34,954 nt of DNA from an uncultured Prevotellaceae bacterium (GTDB taxonomy: Bacteria > Bacteroidota > Bacteroidia > Bacteroidales > Bacteroidaceae): contig CAMWSK010000028.1 in NCBI GenBank assembly GCA_947176895.1, positions 1 to 34,954 on the forward strand, in the 5' to 3' direction. Position 1 is the first letter of the stretch, and each line of letters starts with the position of its first letter. Both the position numbers and the translations under genes were made by a program. A model generated the notes under the pieces. It worked only from the letters and a program-made list of their open reading frames with translations. It did no database searches and was not told the origin of the DNA. Shown one piece after another: positions 31,178 through 34,954 of this stretch.

Positions 31178-34100
31178 ATGGCAAAGGAAAAGAAATTCGT
31201 AACATGGGACGGTAACACCTGTGCGGGACATGTGGCTTACATGTTCTCCGAGGTGGCCGCCATCTATCCCATCACCCCCTCTTCGCCCATGGCCGAGCAT
31301 GTGGACGAGTGGGCTGCCCAAGGCAGAAAGAATCTGTTCGGCGACACCGTCATGGTGCAGGAGATGCAGAGCGAGGCCGGTGCGGCCGGCGCCCTCCACG
31401 GCTCGTTGCAGGCGGGCGCGCTGACCACCACCTTCACCGCCAGCCAGGGTCTGCTGCTGATGATTCCCAACATGTATAAGATTGCCGGCGAGTTGCTGCC
31501 CAGCGTGTTCCACGTAAGTGCCCGCACCGTGGCCAGCCACAGCCTGTGTATCTTCGGTGACCACAGCGACGTGATGGCATGCCGCCAGACAGGTTTCGCC
31601 ATGCTCTCGGAGAGCAGTGTGCAGGAGGTGATGGACCTCAGTGCCGTTGCCCACCTGGCCGCCCTGGAAGCCCGTGTGCCCTTCGTGAATTTCTTTGACG
31701 GATTCCGCACCAGCCACGAATATCAGAAAGTAGAGCTAATCGAGGAAGACGATGTGCGTGACCTGGTAGACCGGAAAGCTTTGGCCGAGTTCCGCGCCCG
31801 CGCCCTCAGCCCCGAGCATCCCGTGGCCCGCGGCATGGCCGAGAATCCCGAAACGTTCTTCGCCCACCGCGAAAGCTGTAACCGCTACTACGAGGCCGTG
31901 CCTGCCATCGTGGAGAAGTATATGACCAAAATCAGCGAGCGCACCGGTCGCGAATACAAGCTCTTCAGCTATTACGGTGCCGAGGATGCCGACCGCATCA
32001 TCATCATGATGGGCAGTGCATGCGAGGCCGCACGAGAGGCCATTGACTATGCCAACGCAAACGGCGAGAAGCTGGGTCTGGTGTGCGTACATCTCTATCG
32101 TCCCTTCAGCGTGAAGCACCTGCTGGCCGCCGTACCCAAGACCGTGAAGCGCATAGCCGTACTGGATCGCACCAAAGAACCCGGCTCCAACGGCGAGCCT
32201 TTGCTGCTGGACGTTAAGGATGCCTTCTATGGCGTGGAGAATGCTCCCGTCATCGTGGGAGGCCGCTACGGACTGGGCAGTGCCGACGTGACCCCCACCA
32301 TGATTCTCGGCGTGTATGAGAACCTGGCCCTGCCTCAACCCAAGGACCACTTCACCATCGGTATCGAGGACGACCTCACCTTCACCTCTCTGCCCCATAA
32401 GGAAGAGATGGCATTGGGCGGCAAGGGTATCTTCGAGGCCAAGTTTTTCGGTTTGGGTGCCGACGGCACCGTGGGCGCCAACAAAAACTCGGTGAAGATT
32501 ATCGGCGACAACACCAACAAGTATTGTCAGGCCTACTTCTCTTACGACTCAAAGAAGAGCGGTGGTTTCACCTGCTCGCACCTGCGTTTCGGCGACACAC
32601 CCATCCGCAGCACCTATCAGATCAAGACTCCCAACTTCGTGGCTTGCCACGTGCAGGCTTACCTGCGCATGTACGACGTGCTGCGCGGCTTGCGCAAGGG
32701 AGGCACCTTCCTGCTGAACACCATCTTCGAAGGCCAGGAACTCGTTGACTTCCTGCCCAACAACGCCAAACGCTTCTTTGCGGAGAACGACATCACCGTA
32801 TATTATATCAACGCCACCCGAATCGCTCAGGAGATTGGTCTTGGCAACCGTACCAACACCATTCTGCAAAGCGCCTTCTTCCGCATCACCGAGGTGATTC
32901 CCGTGGAGTTGGCCGTGGAGCAGATGAAGAAGGCCATCGTGAAGAGCTATGGCAAGAAAGGTCAGGACGTGGTGGACAAGAACTACGCTGCCGTGGACCG
33001 CGGCACAGAGTATCAGAAGTTGGCCATCGACCCGGCTTGGGCCAACCTGCCTGCCGACGAGACACCCGTATACGACGAACCCGACTATGTGACCAACTTG
33101 GTGCGCCCCATCAACGCGCAGAACGGCGACCTGCTGCCCGTGAGTGCCTACAAGGGCATCGAAGACGGCACCTGGGAGCAGGGCACTGCCGCTTACGAGA
33201 AGCGCGGTGTGGCCGGTTTCGTGCCAGTTTGGGACTCGCAGAAGTGTATCCAGTGCCACAAGTGCGCCTATGTATGTCCCCACGCCTGCATCCGTCCCGT
33301 GGTGATGGACGACGAGGAAGTGAAGGGCTTTGGCGGCACCACCTTAGAAATGAAGGCTCCCGCCCCCATGAAGGGCATGCACTTCGCCATCCAGGTGGGT
33401 GTGAAGGATTGTCTGGGTTGCGGCAACTGTGCCGATATCTGTCCCGGCAATCCCAAGCTCGGCGGACCGGCTCTGAGCATGATACCTTATGACGACAACA
33501 GCGCCGAAACGGCAGAGGAAGCCCGCAAGTGGGATTATGCCGTGAAGCAGGTGAAGAGCAAACAACACCTGGTGGACATCAAGCAAAGCCCAAAGAACAG
33601 CCAATACGCCACGCCTCTCTTCGAGTTCAGCGGCGCCTGCTCGGGTTGCGGTGAGACTCCTTACGTGAAGCTCATCAGCCAGCTGTTCGGCGACCGTCAG
33701 ATGATTGCCAACGCCACAGGCTGTTCGTCCATCTATTCCGGTTCCATCCCTTCCACTCCCTACACCAAGAACGAGAAAGGCCAGGGACCCGCATGGAGCA
33801 ACTCCCTGTTCGAGGACTTCTGCGAATATGGCATGGGCATGGTGCTTGCCAACAAGAAGATGCGTGCCCGCATCAAGGCTCTGCTGGAGCAGGTCATCGA
33901 GGGCGAGGCGCCTGCCGAGTTCAAAGCCGCCGCTCAACAATGGATTGAGAACAAGGACGATGCCGAGGGTAGCCGGACGGCTGCCGAGGTGCTGCGTCCC
34001 TGCATCGCCGCAGGCGTTGAGGCCGGTTGCCCCACCTGCAAGCAGTTGCAGGAACTTGACCATTATCTGGTGAAACGCTCGCAATGGATTATCGGTGGCG

Positions 34101-34750
34101 ACGGTGCCTCCTACGACATCGGTTACGGCGGTCTGGACCACGTCATCGGCAGCGGCGAGGATGTGAACATCCTGGTGCTGGACACCGAGGTATATTCCAA
34201 CACGGGCGGCCAGGCATCCAAAGCCACCCCCATCGGTGCCATCGCCCAGTTTGCAGCCAATGGAAAGCGTGCAGGAAAGAAGGATTTGGGTCTGATGCAG
34301 GCCATCTATGGCAACGTGTATGTGGCACAGATTGCCATGGGTGCCGACCAAAGCCAGTGTCTGAAGGCCATCCGCGAGGCCGAGGCTTGGCATGGTCCCT
34401 CACTCATCATCGCCTACGCCCCCTGCATCAACCACGGTCTGAAGATCAAGGGCGGCATGGGCAAAAGCCAGGAAGAGGAGGCACGCGCAGTAGCCTGCGG
34501 TTATTGGCATCTGTGGCGCAATAACCCCGCCCTGGCCGCAGAAGGCAAGAACCCCTTCCAGCTGGATAGCAAGGAACCCGATTGGGACAAGTTCCAGGAG
34601 TTCCTGGAGGGTGAGGTCCGCTTCCTCTCTTTGAAGAAAGCCGCTCCCACCGAGGCGCAGGAACTGTTCGATGCCTGCAAGGCATCTGCCAAACGCCGTT
34701 ACCAGAGCTACGTCCGCAAGACTCAGGAGGACTGGAGCCAAGAGGCCTGA
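31178..34750 (+). CDS. nifJ: Pyruvate:ferredoxin (flavodoxin) oxidoreductase, single-chain
   Basis: The enzyme oxidises pyruvate and CoA to acetyl-CoA and CO2, passing electrons to ferredoxin or flavodoxin; it is central to anaerobic energy metabolism. The 1190-residue chain has the domains in the usual order: the pyruvate-binding N-terminus (AAIYPITPSSPMAEHVDEW), the gamma-type core, a di-cluster ferredoxin domain with CIQCHKCAYVCP at about 690 and CLGCGNCADICP at about 745, and the TPP domain with the CSGCGETPY cluster ligands (from 821) and GDGASYDIGYGGLDHV (GDG at 974-976). All expected Cys are present. Start at 31178 (MAKEKKF) matches homologues; an in-frame ATG at 31154 adds eight residues. 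It is monocistronic, closed by the terminator at 34781-34829. Confidence 0.96.
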   Translation: MAKEKKFVTWDGNTCAGHVAYMFSEVAAIYPITPSSPMAEHVDEWAAQGRKNLFGDTVMVQEMQSEAGAAGALHGSLQAGALTTTFTASQGLLLMIPNMYKIAGELLPSVFHVSARTVASHSLCIFGDHSDVMACRQTGFAMLSESSVQEVMDLSAVAHLAALEARVPFVNFFDGFRTSHEYQKVELIEEDDVRDLVDRKALAEFRARALSPEHPVARGMAENPETFFAHRESCNRYYEAVPAIVEKYMTKISERTGREYKLFSYYGAEDADRIIIMMGSACEAAREAIDYANANGEKLGLVCVHLYRPFSVKHLLAAVPKTVKRIAVLDRTKEPGSNGEPLLLDVKDAFYGVENAPVIVGGRYGLGSADVTPTMILGVYENLALPQPKDHFTIGIEDDLTFTSLPHKEEMALGGKGIFEAKFFGLGADGTVGANKNSVKIIGDNTNKYCQAYFSYDSKKSGGFTCSHLRFGDTPIRSTYQIKTPNFVACHVQAYLRMYDVLRGLRKGGTFLLNTIFEGQELVDFLPNNAKRFFAENDITVYYINATRIAQEIGLGNRTNTILQSAFFRITEVIPVELAVEQMKKAIVKSYGKKGQDVVDKNYAAVDRGTEYQKLAIDPAWANLPADETPVYDEPDYVTNLVRPINAQNGDLLPVSAYKGIEDGTWEQGTAAYEKRGVAGFVPVWDSQKCIQCHKCAYVCPHACIRPVVMDDEEVKGFGGTTLEMKAPAPMKGMHFAIQVGVKDCLGCGNCADICPGNPKLGGPALSMIPYDDNSAETAEEARKWDYAVKQVKSKQHLVDIKQSPKNSQYATPLFEFSGACSGCGETPYVKLISQLFGDRQMIANATGCSSIYSGSIPSTPYTKNEKGQGPAWSNSLFEDFCEYGMGMVLANKKMRARIKALLEQVIEGEAPAEFKAAAQQWIENKDDAEGSRTAAEVLRPCIAAGVEAGCPTCKQLQELDHYLVKRSQWIIGGDGASYDIGYGGLDHVIGSGEDVNILVLDTEVYSNTGGQASKATPIGAIAQFAANGKRAGKKDLGLMQAIYGNVYVAQIAMGADQSQCLKAIREAEAWHGPSLIIAYAPCINHGLKIKGGMGKSQEEEARAVACGYWHLWRNNPALAAEGKNPFQLDSKEPDWDKFQEFLEGEVRFLSLKKAAPTEAQELFDACKASAKRRYQSYVRKTQEDWSQEA

Positions 34751-34780
34751 TCCTTTCCGGCCGAACGGACACATACACTT

Positions 34781-34829
34781 AGCGGGAGCCAAGCACCGGA
34801 TTGTGGTGCTTGGCTCCCGCTTCTTTTTT
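34781..34829 (+). terminator. Strong intrinsic terminator after pyruvate:ferredoxin oxidoreductase
   Basis: A perfect 17 bp stem, agcgggagccaagcacc (34781-34797) with ggtgcttggctcccgct (34805-34821), and a seven-base loop, is followed by ttctttttt (34821-34829). The GC-rich stem and T run are typical of a rho-independent terminator. It begins 30 bases past the stop. Confidence 0.92.
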
Positions 34830-34902
34830 GCCTGTCGTCAACTTTATACGCTCTCCCCCTCATAAACCCAAATCGTCATTAGACCGATTGGAGATAAAGA
34901 AC

Positions 34903-34934
34903 CGCCGCACCCGGCACACGTGCCCGGTACGGCG
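34903..34934 (-). terminator. Possible terminator of a gene beyond the right edge (minus strand)
   Basis: An imperfect 15 bp GC-rich inverted repeat (34903-34917 with 34920-34934, two mismatches, two-base loop) is followed on the minus strand by GGTTCTTTAT. It could end a leftward gene outside the window. The T run is short. The rest of 34830-34954 holds nothing else I can name. Confidence 0.35.
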
Positions 34935-34954
34935 ATTCATCACTCTTATTATTA

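Noticed and set aside
34830..34954. A tRNA or other RNA gene at the right edge
   Set aside because: No cloverleaf or CCA end can be drawn; only the imperfect GC-rich hairpin is visible.

Overview
The window looks like chromosomal DNA of an anaerobic or microaerobic member of the Bacteroidota, most likely order Bacteroidales and possibly Prevotellaceae (genus level is a guess). Reasons: several promoters match the Bacteroides-type -7 box TAnnTTTG (some with a TTTG or TTGG -33 box 19-22 bases upstream), start codons lack clear Shine-Dalgarno sequences, the gene families are phylum-typical (DUF4290, DUF4293, DUF4250, Bacteroidota omega/Rpb6 protein, PorT-like barrel), two proteins carry type IX secretion (T9SS) sorting domains, and there is a large pyruvate:ferredoxin oxidoreductase.

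Layout. 1-4.07 kb: uvrB on the minus strand, divergent from bamD, an omega-like RNA polymerase subunit and a DUF4293 membrane protein. 4.2-6.0 kb: a minus-strand pair, a PorT-like barrel and a periplasmic-binding-fold protein, coupled by an ATGA overlap. 6.1-11.35 kb: a T9SS type B cargo protein, uvrA, a hotdog thioesterase and an M18 aminopeptidase. 11.37-25.79 kb: a long co-directional run of sixteen genes (tsaB, DUF4290, murA, rimM, dxr, rseP, DUF4250, a lipoprotein, cca, a GH2 beta-galactosidase, yicC, gmk, nadD and a MORN-repeat protein, with several overlaps), which ends at a strong hairpin plus T-tract terminator. The run covers tRNA modification and maturation, peptidoglycan and isoprenoid precursor synthesis, ribosome maturation, regulated intramembrane proteolysis and nucleotide/NAD synthesis. 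25.9-28.2 kb: a minus-strand group of a GC-rich Y-family polymerase, a YolD-like partner and a nitroreductase-like protein. 28.4-34.8 kb: an SPFH membrane protein, a GH10-like secreted hydrolase with a T9SS type A-like tail, and pyruvate:ferredoxin oxidoreductase followed by a strong terminator. No tRNA, rRNA, CRISPR array or intact mobile element was seen, and no gene-free stretch exceeds 300 bases.

The most unusual signal is a family of short intergenic dyad repeats found at four separate places (about 13-71, 4076-4162, 17119-17196 and 25792-25901). Each unit has the frame A-run, CAT, four variable bases, ATG, T-run, and neighbouring units are 21-22 bases apart, close to two turns of DNA. 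In three clusters the four central bases are the same in every unit, up to orientation, but differ between clusters. Some neighbouring units are exact inverted copies, giving 12-17 bp hairpins at the 3' ends of genes, and one pair shows a compensated base change. One cluster runs into the start codon of the 59-residue DUF4250 gene. I do not recognise this family as a named element.
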